Assembly: GCA_019136515.1 (NCBI GenBank)
Contig: JAGVUB010000001.1
Location: 1-38,691, forward strand
Source of the DNA: Verrucomicrobiota bacterium
GTDB lineage: Bacteria; Verrucomicrobiota; Verrucomicrobiia; Opitutales; Opitutaceae
Direction of reading: 5' to 3'
DNA: 38,691 nt
A model generated the notes under the pieces. The model made no database searches and was not told where the DNA came from. It saw only the letters and a program-made list of their open reading frames with translations. Shown piece by piece: positions 23,647 through 34,427 of this stretch (the stretch's first letter is position 1; every line of letters begins with the position of its first letter). Made by a program: the position numbers and the translations under genes.

Positions 23647-24312
23647 ATGTTCGACATCCAATACAACTTCTTCCGCGACCTCGATCGCCGCTGCGTGGCC
23701 GAAGGCCTGTCCGACGCCCAATGTGCCGCGGTCGTGGAGCTCAAGCGCAAGGCGATCGATTCGACGCTGAACCGCAGCAACCCCCTGGCCGCGGAGGTGC
23801 TCGCGGGGCGGACGACGTTCGTCGCTGCGTACGATGGTTTCTCGCACGCGTTTCGCGGCCTGCGGCGTTTCGTGCCGAAGACGCACGACGCCGGGTGGAA
23901 CGAGCGGCTGGAGCAGCTCGCGTTGATTGTGCCCAACGTCCGGCATTTCCGCCGCCGCAGCCTCCTGGCGGCGGACAACCCGACCACGCTCACCGTCTAC
24001 GGCACGGTCGCCGGACTCGGCCTGTGGGGCGTGCTCGCCGGCGGGACCGAGGCCGGCGAGGCGCCGGCGCTGCCCTGGGCCGGGGCGCCCACGGCGCTGG
24101 TCGCGGGCCTGGCCGCGCTCGGCTTCGCCTTCGGCACGGCCGCGATGTTTCGGTACCGGATCCGCGACTACAAGCAGATCCACGCCCGCGAGGCCGCGAG
24201 CTACATGGACCTCAACTACGGCTTCTTCCGCGCCGGGGACACCCGCGGCTGGATCGAGTGCCTGCGCACCGAGGCCGGCAGCGCCCAAGCCAAGCTTGCC
24301 CGCCCGGACTGA
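23647..24312 (+). CDS. Hypothetical membrane protein
   Basis: A protein of 221 aa from the ATG at 23647 (MFDIQYNFFRDLDRR). I do not recognise the family. The first 110 residues look helical and soluble (CAAVVELKRKAIDSTLNRSNPLA). Two hydrophobic stretches follow, TVYGTVAGLGLWGVLAG and GAPTALVAGLAALGFAFGTAAMF. The basic C-terminus has RYRIRDYKQIHAREAASYMDLNYGFF. It lies 55 bp after the FKBP pair and may belong to the same transcript. It could be a two-helix inner-membrane protein. Confidence 0.75.
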   Translation: MFDIQYNFFRDLDRRCVAEGLSDAQCAAVVELKRKAIDSTLNRSNPLAAEVLAGRTTFVAAYDGFSHAFRGLRRFVPKTHDAGWNERLEQLALIVPNVRHFRRRSLLAADNPTTLTVYGTVAGLGLWGVLAGGTEAGEAPALPWAGAPTALVAGLAALGFAFGTAAMFRYRIRDYKQIHAREAASYMDLNYGFFRAGDTRGWIECLRTEAGSAQAKLARPD

Positions 24313-24379
24313 GGGGGCCGCGGCGGTGCGGCGGGGGACTTGCGGGGCGTGGCCGGGCCGGTTCTAGTGGCCGCCCGCG

Positions 24380-26125
24380 ATGATCACCGAACCGATCGCC
24401 TCCTTCGTCCTGCTGCTCTTCGACGAGTCGAACCTCGCGCTGCTCCGGCGCAGCGCGGCCGGTGCGCCTTGGCAGGCCACGGCCCATGGTCCGGCGGGCG
24501 ACTCGGTGGACGCCGCGGCGCAAGCCGGGTTGCACGCCGTGGCCGCCGACTGCACCGGCGTGACGCGCGTTGCGGAGACGGGAGGAACGGCGCTGTACTT
24601 TGCGCTGGTGGAGGCCTGCCGGGGCGGCTCGCCGGCGGGAGCAGGGGAGTGGCGGCGGTTCTCGCTGCGCGAGATGGCGGAGCTCGCCGCGGCCGGATCG
24701 CTGGCTCCGGAGCTGGCCGCCGTGCTTCCGGCGGTGCGGGCCGAGTCGATCCGGATCCCGTATCTGAACCACCGGGAGAACGACTACATCTACCGCTTTC
24801 GCACCGAGGCGCAGCGCAACCGCGCCGTCTACCGGCTGGATGCCGGTGCGAGCCGGCTTTACCAGAGCGTGCTGTGCGAGGCGATCAAGCGCCTCAAGCG
24901 CACGAAGGAGCGCAGCTCCGCCGCGCCCGCCGTGCTCGACTTCGGCCCGGTCAGCTACGTGTTGCCGAGCCACTTCGGTTTCTGTCTCGGCGTGCAGAAC
25001 GCCATCGAGCGCGCGTACGAGACGATCGCGGAGAACCCCGGCCGACGCGTCTTCATGCTCAGCGAGCTGATCCACAATCCGTTCGTCAACGAGGACCTTC
25101 TCGCCCGCGGGTTGCGGTTTCTCCAGAGCGACAAGGGCCGGCCGCTCGCCGACCCCGCCACCGGCCGCCCTCTCTGGGACGACCTGCGGCGCGGCGACAT
25201 CGTGATCATCCCGGCCTTCGGTGCCACCGACGACGACAAGCGCCGGCTGATCGAACGCGGTCTCGAGCTCAACCGCCACGACGCCACCTGCATGCTGGTG
25301 GAAAAGGTGTGGAAGGCGGCGCGCCGCTACGGGAAGCTCGGATACACCGTCATCATCCACGGCAAACACGAGCACGAGGAGACCAAGGCGACCTTCTCGA
25401 ACTCTGCGATCTTCGCGCCGTCGCTCATCATCCGCAATGCCGCCGAGGCCGAGCAGTTGGCGGCGATCGTGCGGGCGGAGTCGCCGGTCGCCGCCCAGTC
25501 ACTCTTCGCGGCGGCGTTCGCCGGCCGGCACACGCCCGGCTTCGACCCGGTGCGCGACCTCGCCCGGGTGGCGGTCGTCAACCAGACGACGCTGCTGCGC
25601 AACGAGACGCTGCGGATCATCGATCTGCTCGAGGGCGCCTACGCGGCGCGGTTCGGGGCCGACCGGGTGGCGGAACATCTCTTCTCGGAGAGCCGCGGCG
25701 ACACGCTCTGCTATGCCACCCAGGTCAACCAGGACGCGCTGGTCCGCGCGCTGGCCGGGCCGCTCGACGCCGCGCTCGTGGTCGGGGGCAAGAACAGCTC
25801 GAATACGTTCCAGCTTTTCCGCCTCTGCGAGCAGCAGCTCGGCGAGCGGGCGTACTACATCCAGTCGGAGCGGGACCTCATCGGTCCCTCGGACGTGGAT
25901 CACTTCATCTTCCCCCATCAGCCCGGCGACCCGCGCGGGGGACGGGTGGAGCGACGCAGGTTTCTGGAGCCCGGACGACCGCAGCGGCTGTTGATCACTG
26001 GTGGAGCCTCGTGCCCCGATGGACTGATCCAGCAGGTGGTGGCGCGGATCAACTCGTTCTTCCCGGCCGATTCGCTCCGGCCGGTCGAGCAGGTGTTGGC
26101 GGACCTGGAGGCGGCCGGGGTGTGA
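24380..26125 (+). CDS. ispH: IspH, 4-hydroxy-3-methylbut-2-enyl diphosphate reductase, with an N-terminal extension
   Basis: A protein of 581 aa, long even for the long-form IspH (about 400 aa). The IspH part spans about residues 125-581. The three iron-sulfur cysteines are Cys202 (FGFCLGV), Cys304 (ATCML) and Cys444 (LCYATQ). ELIHNPFVNED (229-239) and HEHEETKATF (330-339) carry substrate-site residues; Glu334 aligns with the catalytic Glu. SSNT (473-476) is the diphosphate-binding region. It makes IPP and DMAPP in the last step of the MEP pathway. Residues 1-120 resemble a degenerate Nudix-like fold (FVLLLFDESNLALLRR, then ALYFALVEA, then EWRRFSLREM) without a readable Nudix box. No nearer start gives a cleaner N-terminus; no clear ribosome binding site is seen. 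Confidence 0.9.
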   Translation: MITEPIASFVLLLFDESNLALLRRSAAGAPWQATAHGPAGDSVDAAAQAGLHAVAADCTGVTRVAETGGTALYFALVEACRGGSPAGAGEWRRFSLREMAELAAAGSLAPELAAVLPAVRAESIRIPYLNHRENDYIYRFRTEAQRNRAVYRLDAGASRLYQSVLCEAIKRLKRTKERSSAAPAVLDFGPVSYVLPSHFGFCLGVQNAIERAYETIAENPGRRVFMLSELIHNPFVNEDLLARGLRFLQSDKGRPLADPATGRPLWDDLRRGDIVIIPAFGATDDDKRRLIERGLELNRHDATCMLVEKVWKAARRYGKLGYTVIIHGKHEHEETKATFSNSAIFAPSLIIRNAAEAEQLAAIVRAESPVAAQSLFAAAFAGRHTPGFDPVRDLARVAVVNQTTLLRNETLRIIDLLEGAYAARFGADRVAEHLFSESRGDTLCYATQVNQDALVRALAGPLDAALVVGGKNSSNTFQLFRLCEQQLGERAYYIQSERDLIGPSDVDHFIFPHQPGDPRGGRVERRRFLEPGRPQRLLITGGASCPDGLIQQVVARINSFFPADSLRPVEQVLADLEAAGV

Positions 26126-26131
26126 CGGTTC

Positions 26132-26146
26132 GCCCGGCGTACGGGC
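26132..26146 (+). terminator. Small hairpin after ispH
   Basis: GCCCG / CGGGC with a 5-nt loop, 6 bp after the ispH stop, without a U-run. A weak terminator at best. Confidence 0.3.
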
Positions 26147-26265
26147 CGAGGTGCGGTGCCACCGGTCAGCAGCTGCACTGAAGGTGCGCCGCCGCTGGCG
26201 AGGGTCCGGCTACAACTCCGGTCTCCGGTTTGCGGGACACCCGCGGCCGCGGATCGTGCCGCCGC

Positions 26266-26877
26266 ATGTCTGCGCCTCTGTTTCCCCTCAAACCCACGCT
26301 GCTCGCGATCCTCCTTCTCGGTACATCCATGAACGCCCCCGCCGCACCCTCAGCGTCCCCTTCGTCGGCCACGCCCGCCTCCGCCTATTTCGGCGGCGGC
26401 TGCTTCTGGTGTCTGGAGGCGTACTTCGAGACGTTGCCCGGGGTTGTGGCGGTTGTCTCCGGATACGCCGGCGGCCGGACGGCGCAGCCGACCTACCGAG
26501 AGGTCTGCACCGGCACCACGGGGCACGCGGAGGTGGTGCGGATCGATTTCGATCCGACGCGGACCACCTACGAGGCGCTGCTCGAAAAGTTCTGGCTCGT
26601 GCACGATCCGACCTTGCTCAACCGCCAGGGCCCGGACGAGGGCCCGCAGTACCGCTCGATCATCCTGTATGCCGACGAGGCACAACGCCGGGCGGCAGAA
26701 CAGGCCCGGGACAGTCTGCAGCAGCGGCTGGCGGGCCGGGTGGTCACCGAGATCGTGCCGCTGGAAAAGTTCTACCAGGCGGAGGAGTACCATCAGGACT
26801 ACTACCGGCGCAACCCGGGCCAGGGCTATTGCCGGATGGTGATCGCCCCGAAGCTGCGGAAGCTCGGCGTGAAGTAG
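26266..26877 (+). CDS. msrA: Peptide-methionine (S)-S-oxide reductase MsrA, probably exported
   Basis: A protein of 203 aa from the ATG at 26266. The first 28 residues (LFPLKPTLLAILLLGTSMNAPA) look like a signal peptide. A start at the internal MNAPAAP would make it cytosolic. The active site is FGGGCFWCLEAYF with Cys46 and Cys49. GYAGGRT, TGTTGHAEVV and the late EYHQDYYRRNPGQGYC complete the MsrA pattern. It reduces S-methionine sulfoxide in proteins. It converges with the glycosyltransferase gene. Confidence 0.95.
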   Translation: MSAPLFPLKPTLLAILLLGTSMNAPAAPSASPSSATPASAYFGGGCFWCLEAYFETLPGVVAVVSGYAGGRTAQPTYREVCTGTTGHAEVVRIDFDPTRTTYEALLEKFWLVHDPTLLNRQGPDEGPQYRSIILYADEAQRRAAEQARDSLQQRLAGRVVTEIVPLEKFYQAEEYHQDYYRRNPGQGYCRMVIAPKLRKLGVK

Positions 26878-26913
26878 GCTGCGGGGCCCGCCGGCCCGCG
26901 CTCGGCGACGGCA

Positions 26914-27930
26914 TCAGGCGACCATCAGGAAGTCGCGGCCCTCGATGCGGCCCTGCGTGCGAAGTTCGGCACGGATGATCTCGCGGGCGCCGCGGGTGCC
27001 GACCGCTCCGAGCATGAAGCAATCGCCCGCCGGGGGCACCGAATCGGGGGAGTACACCGGCAGGCCGCCGATGCGCGTGCCGATCTTGCGGGGCGCGATG
27101 TCGACATAGCCGGCGAGGCTGATGCCGTGCTCGGCGAGGGTGGCGAAGCGGCGCCGGGTGGGCTTGCCGGAGCCGCGCAGGAGGAGCGGCCGCGCCGGGT
27201 CGACGTGGGTGCGGAGCCAGCGTGCGAGGTAGTGGCACTTGCAGGCCGCGAAGGCGGCGTCGGCATAGTCGGGGTGCGTGCGCGAGAGCCGGCCGGGCGG
27301 ATCGTGCCAGACGACGAGCGGCGTGGGCAGCTTCGCGAAGCGCACGCCGGCCTCCAGCCAGCGCAGCCATAGTTCGTAGTCCTCGGGCCAGCCGGTGGCG
27401 CGGTAGCCGCCGTGCGCGGCGACGAGTTCGCGGCGGAACATCACCGACGGATGGGCGACGGGCGACTCCACGAAACGGTTGAGCGCGATCTCCTCGGGCG
27501 TGAGGAGCGTGTTGGTCCATTCGACGTGGAGCGCGTAGCCACGGCCTGCGACCGGGTCGCCGCCGAAGACGACGCGGGTGGCGCAGACTCCGATCTCCGG
27601 ATGCGCGGCGAGAAACGCGACCTGTTGGGCGAAACGCTCCGGGCGGCATTCATCGTCGGCATCGAGTCGGGCGACGAGCGGGGCGCGTGCGGCGGCGAGG
27701 CCCGCCTCGAGGGCGCCGACAAGCCCGGCGGGCGGCGTCGTCAACACGCGGATGCGCGGGTCGCCGGTCGCGGCGGCGGCGAGGAGAGCCGGGGTGCCGT
27801 CGGTCGAGCCGTCGTCGATGGCGAGCAGCTCCCAGTCGGCGAACGACTGGGAGCACACGGAGGCGAGCGCGCGGCCGAGCGTGGCGGCGGCGTTGCGGAC
27901 GGGGAGGACGACGGAGACGGTGGGCGCCAT
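26914..27930 (-). CDS. Family 2 glycosyltransferase
   Basis: A protein of 338 aa. The GT-A fold starts with VSVVLPVRNAAATLGRALASVCSQ (5-28, split here as location) and LLAIDDGSTDGTP (35-47). The metal-binding DADD is at 90-93, and the ED acceptor/base motif is in GWPEDYELWLR. No membrane segments are apparent. The C-terminal third (about 250-338: SLAGYVDIAPRKIGTRIGG) is less typical of GT2 and may be a separate small domain. It transfers a sugar from a nucleotide donor to an unknown acceptor. No polysaccharide cluster surrounds it. Confidence 0.88.
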   Translation of the reverse strand: MAPTVSVVLPVRNAAATLGRALASVCSQSFADWELLAIDDGSTDGTPALLAAAATGDPRIRVLTTPPAGLVGALEAGLAAARAPLVARLDADDECRPERFAQQVAFLAAHPEIGVCATRVVFGGDPVAGRGYALHVEWTNTLLTPEEIALNRFVESPVAHPSVMFRRELVAAHGGYRATGWPEDYELWLRWLEAGVRFAKLPTPLVVWHDPPGRLSRTHPDYADAAFAACKCHYLARWLRTHVDPARPLLLRGSGKPTRRRFATLAEHGISLAGYVDIAPRKIGTRIGGLPVYSPDSVPPAGDCFMLGAVGTRGAREIIRAELRTQGRIEGRDFLMVA

Positions 27931-27949
27931 GGCCGGTGGCGGGGCCGCG

Positions 27950-28747
27950 TCAGGAGTTGTCGCCGTCGAGCATGCGGCCGAGGCCGCCGAGCACCGAGCC
28001 CTCCTCGCGGCGACCGCGGCCCTTGGCGGAGGCGGCGAACATGCGATCGGCGAGACGGCTGAAGGGCAGGGACTGGAGCCACACGCGGCCGGGGCCCTGG
28101 AGGGTGGCGAAGAACAGGCCTTCGCCGCCGAAGAGCGCGGACTTGATGCCGCCCACGAACTGCACGTCGAACGCGACGGAAGGTTGGAAGCCGACGATGC
28201 AGCCGGTGTCGACGCGCAACGTCTCGCCCGGGGCGAGGGAGCGCTCGACGACGGTGCCGCCGGCGTGCAGGAAGCACCAGCCGTCGCCGGAAAGCCGTTG
28301 CATGATGAAACCTTCGCCGCCGAAGAGGCCGGCGCCGATCTTCTTGTTGAAGGCGATGTCGACGCTCACGCCCTTGGCGGCGCAGAGGAATGCATCCTTC
28401 TGGGCGAGGATGGTGCCGCCGATCTCGGCGAGGTGCAGGGGCACGATCTTGCCGGGGTAGGGCGCACCGAAGGCGACGCGGCGCTTCGCGCCGGAACGGT
28501 TGTGGTAGACCGTCATGAAGAGCGACTCGCCGGTGAGCAGGCGTTTGCCCGCGCCGAGCAGGGAGCCGAGGAGGCCGGTGTTCTGCTGGGAGCCGTCGCC
28601 GAAGATGGTCTGCATCTCGATGCCGTCCTCCATGAACATCATACCGCCGGCTTCGGCGAGGGCGGCTTCGTTGGGGTCGAGCTCCACCTCGACGAACTGC
28701 AGGTCGTCGCCGTGGATCTTGTAGTCGATTTCGTGCATTGCGGGCAT
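27950..28747 (-). CDS. AIM24/TIGR00266-family protein
   Basis: A protein of 265 aa from [11 protein letters not shown] (an ATG three codons further in is an alternative). The family pattern is [27 protein letters not shown] near residues 20-46, [11 protein letters not shown], then the repeated FGGEGFI and FGGEGLF turns and [18 protein letters not shown] near 220-238. The fold is a beta-barrel trimer. The function is poorly known; the mitochondrial relative shapes inner-membrane organisation. It lies 19 bp upstream of the glycosyltransferase on the same strand. Confidence 0.9.
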   Translation of the reverse strand: MPAMHEIDYKIHGDDLQFVEVELDPNEAALAEAGGMMFMEDGIEMQTIFGDGSQQNTGLLGSLLGAGKRLLTGESLFMTVYHNRSGAKRRVAFGAPYPGKIVPLHLAEIGGTILAQKDAFLCAAKGVSVDIAFNKKIGAGLFGGEGFIMQRLSGDGWCFLHAGGTVVERSLAPGETLRVDTGCIVGFQPSVAFDVQFVGGIKSALFGGEGLFFATLQGPGRVWLQSLPFSRLADRMFAASAKGRGRREEGSVLGGLGRMLDGDNS

Positions 28748-28814
28748 GGTGGTGCGAAGGGTTGCGGAGGGGAGCACACCGGCGGGGCCGGAAAGTTGCG
28801 AAGCAGTGTGGGGC

Positions 28815-29264
28815 TCAGTCGCAGCGGCGCCCGAGCGGCCGGCCTTCGTCGGCCTCGATCAGGTCGAACATCGTCTCGGCGCCGCAGCCCGACAGGCCGT
28901 ACTCGGCCGTGCGGAGGCGGACGCGTTCGCTGACCTCGTCGCGCCAACCGAGCTTGGCCATGTAGGCGTTCCAGATCGTGCACTCCTCGTCGGAGCGCGG
29001 CGTGCCCTGGGTGTGCGCCCAGGCGAGGAGTTCCTCGTCGGACCCGCCCTGGAGGGTGCGGGCGGCGAGATCGGCGTGGCGAACGCCGAGGAAACGGCAG
29101 CACCGGGCGTCGAAGACGCGCGGGCTCTCCTCGCCGAGGTTGGCGACGTAGTCCGGCGGGAGCCGGCCGGCGGCGTGGAGCCGGATCTTGTCGAGCATGC
29201 GGCCGAAATACACGAGACGGCCAACCTTGTCGTAAGGGGAGCGGAGACCGGGGACAGATGTCAT
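28815..29264 (-). CDS. DUF5069-domain protein
   Basis: A protein of 149 aa from the ATG at 29264 ([15 protein letters not shown]). The DUF5069 pattern is [30 protein letters not shown] (starting at residue 7), RCCRFLGV, then [15 protein letters not shown], and [10 protein letters not shown] at the end. It is a small, probably cytosolic protein of unknown function, common in Verrucomicrobiota and Planctomycetota. It stands alone. Confidence 0.88.
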   Translation of the reverse strand: MTSVPGLRSPYDKVGRLVYFGRMLDKIRLHAAGRLPPDYVANLGEESPRVFDARCCRFLGVRHADLAARTLQGGSDEELLAWAHTQGTPRSDEECTIWNAYMAKLGWRDEVSERVRLRTAEYGLSGCGAETMFDLIEADEGRPLGRRCD

Positions 29265-29614
29265 GGCGGGAGGGGGATCGCCTGGATCGGCGTCGCGGCC
29301 GCGCCCCGGGTGGTGGCACGTGGGCCCGCGGCGCCGGGCGATCGGTCGTCGAGAATGCGATGGGCCGCGCGGCTGGCAACTGCTTGTCGAATGCGGGGGC
29401 CGACGAGGCGCCGGGGCGGGGGGCGAGTTGACATTCCTCGCCGGAGACGGAAACGCGATTGCCCTCGGGCGCAGGAACGCTTTGCTCGGCACCATCCGAT
29501 GATGGCCCTGGTCACCCCTTCAGTCCGGCCCGCACCGTCACCCGCGTTGCCGGGTGTGTCGCTGGCGAGTCCGGCGTTGCGGGCGCCCCGATCCGATCAG
29601 TCCACTTTCTCACC
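29265..29614. other. Divergent intergenic region between the DUF5069 and receiver genes
   Basis: 350 bases without a credible gene. A TTGACA hexamer at 29428-29433 could be a plus-strand -35 element, but no good -10 stands about 17 nt later, so I do not call a promoter. A 5-bp hairpin CCATC/GATGG lies at 29492-29505. Nothing else is evident. Confidence 0.4.
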
Positions 29615-30004
29615 ATGCGGAAACTGATTCTTTGCGTCGAAGACGAGCATCTGTCGGCCGAAGCGGTGCGACGCGCGCTCGGGTACGCGGGCTACGAGGT
29701 GCAGATCGCGCCCACGGCTGCGGCGGCGCTGGAAGCCATGCAGTCGCGTCGCCCCGACCTCGTCCTCCTCGACCTCCTGTTGCCTGATATAAATGGATAC
29801 AGCTTCATCGACCTTTTGCGCGACCACGGCGACCTGGACCGTGTCCCGATCGTGATCGTCAGCGGGTGTGCTTCGCCGGAGGCGCAGAGTCTGGGGCGCG
29901 AGCTGGGGGCGCGGGCGTATCTGGTGAAACCGTTCACGGCGCAGGAGCTGATCGGTTGCGTGAACTGCGTGCTGGGCGTCGAGGCGAAGCCGGGGACCCA
30001 CTGA
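29615..30004 (+). CDS. Stand-alone response-regulator receiver protein
   Basis: A protein of 129 aa from MRKLILCVEDE. It is a single CheY-like domain: acidic pocket VEDE (8-11), phosphoacceptor Asp53 in LVLLDLLLPD, Ser in IVSGCAS and Lys105 in LVKPF. There is no output domain and no kinase nearby. It is a paralogue of the protein at 21416-21811. Confidence 0.92.
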   Translation: MRKLILCVEDEHLSAEAVRRALGYAGYEVQIAPTAAAALEAMQSRRPDLVLLDLLLPDINGYSFIDLLRDHGDLDRVPIVIVSGCASPEAQSLGRELGARAYLVKPFTAQELIGCVNCVLGVEAKPGTH

Positions 30005-30115
30005 GGCGCGAGTGTCGGAACGAGTCCTTGCCGGACTGGTCCCTCCGGGGCCCCTCCTCCTTTTGCCGGCGGGCGAAGACACGGGCGGCGTCCCCCTCCG
30101 CGGCGACGCGGGCCG

Positions 30116-32024
<1,909 letters not shown>

Positions 32025-32137
32025 CGTGACTGCGGCGCAGCCCGGGTTGTCGCCACCGGCCCAACTCCGGGCTTGTCGCCCGCCCGCCTGCGCACCCACC
32101 CTTTCGCTGTCGTTTCCCCTCCGTTCCCCCGTCCCCC

Positions 32138-32650
32138 ATGACTGATCACCGGCCATTGATGATGCGCGCCAACCGGGCCCTCGGCTCGAGTCTGGTCGAT
32201 CACAACCTGATCACGATCGAGGCGTTGGATGCCGCCAACGAACGGCTGCTGGAGCTCACCGCCGACGAGAAGAACGAGAGCGTCTCGCTCCTGCACATCC
32301 TCGTCTACGAGAAGCAGTCGCTCACCGAGGAGCAGGTCCTCGCCTACCAGGTCGAGGAGATGGGCCTCGGGATGGTGGACCTGAGCGGCTACGATCAGCC
32401 CTACGATCTGCGCAAGAAGCTCGACGTCGGCGCCTGCCAGGCGACGTGGACGGTGCCGTTCGACGTCGAGGAGGGAATCCACTTCCTGGTCACAGCCTAC
32501 TATCTCAGTCCCGCCGTGCGCTCCTACTGGGAACGCCAGCTGGAGACGCCGATCCTCTGGTTCATCACCAGCATGGAGAACATCAGCGACTTCCTCCGCA
32601 AACTCCAGATGGAGCGCGACAACGAAGGCAGCGGACTGCGCGCCAACTGA
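32138..32650 (+). CDS. Small protein encoded before pilB, MshEN-like
   Basis: A protein of 170 aa. The opening RANRALGSSLVDHNLITIEALDAANERLLEL and later LLHILVYEKQSLTEEQVLAYQVEEMGLGMVDL (about 50-82; both only located here) resemble the N-terminal MshEN domain of GspE/PilB ATPases. No ATPase follows in this frame. It ends 7 bp before pilB and probably works with it, perhaps as an assembly or regulatory partner. I cannot assign a name. Confidence 0.65.
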   Translation: MTDHRPLMMRANRALGSSLVDHNLITIEALDAANERLLELTADEKNESVSLLHILVYEKQSLTEEQVLAYQVEEMGLGMVDLSGYDQPYDLRKKLDVGACQATWTVPFDVEEGIHFLVTAYYLSPAVRSYWERQLETPILWFITSMENISDFLRKLQMERDNEGSGLRAN

Positions 32651-32657
32651 TCCCACC

Positions 32658-34315
32658 ATGCCGCTCGGACGCCTCCAGACCCTGCTCATCGACAAGCTCG
32701 AGGAGATGAACCGCCTCACCGCGGAGCAGCGGGCCGCCATCGTCGCCACGCCGCAGGACCTGCCCGGCGAGGCGCTCGACCAGATGCTCCAGAAGGAGTA
32801 CCGGCTCACTCCCTTCCAGATCCTGCTGGGCAAGTCCAAGGCCTACGGCATCGCCCCGTTCCTGGTTTCCCGCTACAAGATCAACAACGGCACCTTCGAG
32901 CGCCTCGACCGCGCCTTCTGCCAGCAGAACGTCGTGCTGCCGGTCGGCCAGATCGGCGACACGATCATCGTCGCCCTCGCCAACCCGTTCGAGCTGAGCG
33001 TCACCGCCAAGATCGGCGAGGTCACCGGCAAGCGCGTCGTGCGCCTGCTCAGCATCGAGAAGGACATCCGCGACAAGCTTGCCGCCGACGCCAACCGCGA
33101 GAGCCAGCAGTTCGACGACGTCGTCGACAAGATCGGCGTCGAGTTCAAGGAGGTGGAGAAGGAGCTCGAGGGCGAGGACAGCACCTCCGAGGAATCCGCA
33201 CCGATCATCCTCCTGGCCAACCGCATCATCGAGGATGCCTACCTGTCCGGGGCGAGCGATATCCACGTCGAGCCTTGGGAGAAGGAAGTCGTCGTCCGCT
33301 ATCGCATCGACGGCAACTGCCAGGAGAAGCTGCGCCTGCCCTCCAAGGTCGGGCCGGCGTTGGTCGCCCGCCTGAAGATCATGTGCAACCTCGACATCGC
33401 CGAGCGCCGGTTGCCGCAGGACGGACGCATCATCTTCAAGAACTACACCCGCAAGAACGTCGACATCGACCTGCGCGTCTCCACCGCCCCGCTCAACCAC
33501 GGCGAGGGCGTCGTCATGCGTATTCTCGACAAACAGAAGTCGACGCTGCCGCTGCCGATGCTCGGCTTCTCCGAGGAGAATCTCGCCAAGTACCGCGAGG
33601 TCATCCGCCAGCCGTACGGCATGATCCTGCACTGCGGCCCCACCGGCTCGGGCAAGTCGATGACGCTCTACTCGGCGCTCAACGAGATCAACAGCCCGGA
33701 GCTGGTCATCCGCACCGCGGAGGACCCGATCGAATACACGCTGGCCGGCATCAACCAGATGCAGATGCACCGGCAGATCGGCCTGACCTTCGCCGCCGCG
33801 CTGCGCGCCTTCCTCCGCCAGGACCCCGACATCGTGCTCGTCGGCGAAATCCGCGACAAGGAGACGGCGGACATCGCCGTCGAGGCACGATCGCCCGCCT
33901 CACGGACATGGGCATCGAGCCGTTCATGATCTCGTCGTCGCTGCTGTGCGTTTGCGCCCAGCGCCTCATGCGCCGCGTCTGCAAGACCTGCAAGATGCCC
34001 CACGAGCCGGTCGGCCGGGAGAAGGAGTTGCTCGAGGCGGCCATCGGCTGGAGCGGGCCGATCTTCCGCGCCAACCCGCGCGGCTGCCCGAAGTGCGGCG
34101 GCACCGGCTACAAGGGCCGTGTCGGTATCCACGAGCTCATGGTCGTCTCCGAGGAGCTCGTCGAGGGCATCAACAAGGGCCTCGAGACCGCCGAGCTCAA
34201 GAAGATCGCCATGCGCAACGGCATGAAGACCCTGCACCAGGACTCCATGCTCAAGGTGAAGGAAGGGCTCTCCACGATGGAGGAGTCACTCGGCACCGTG
34301 CCGCCGGATCTCTGA
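32658..34315 (+). pseudogene. pilB: PilB/GspE-type pilus assembly ATPase, interrupted by a deletion
   Basis: The first frame (32658-33929) has the N-terminal domain, Walker A GPTGSGKS (about 327-334) and Walker [21 protein letters not shown]. It then leaves the family pattern after codon 409. Homology resumes in another frame at 33887 ([13 protein letters not shown]...), with the tetracysteine CKTC/CPKC motif, and runs to 34315. Between them the conserved ALTGHLVLSTLHTND-type block is missing: about 18 codons plus one base, near 55 nt. Repaired, the product would be about 570 aa, the usual PilB size. As written it gives a truncated protein without the histidine box. It could be a true mutation or an assembly collapse at a GGC repeat. 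Confidence 0.85.
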
Positions 34316-34427
34316 GCCACTCCGTGCGCCGCGGCCTTTCGGTCCCGCCGTCCCCAACAATTGGCGTGCGGTTTGGCCCCGGCGATCCCTCTCTGCGTTC
34401 CTCCCCTCGATTTGCCCGCCGCCGGCT

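Noticed and set aside
29428..29460. A sigma70 promoter with TTGACA before the receiver gene
   Set aside because: No acceptable -10 hexamer at the right distance, and the site is about 180 bp upstream of the gene.
33275..34315. The second pilB frame as an independent gene
   Set aside because: It has no start of its own near 33887. It reads as the family C-terminus continuing from the first frame after a deletion.
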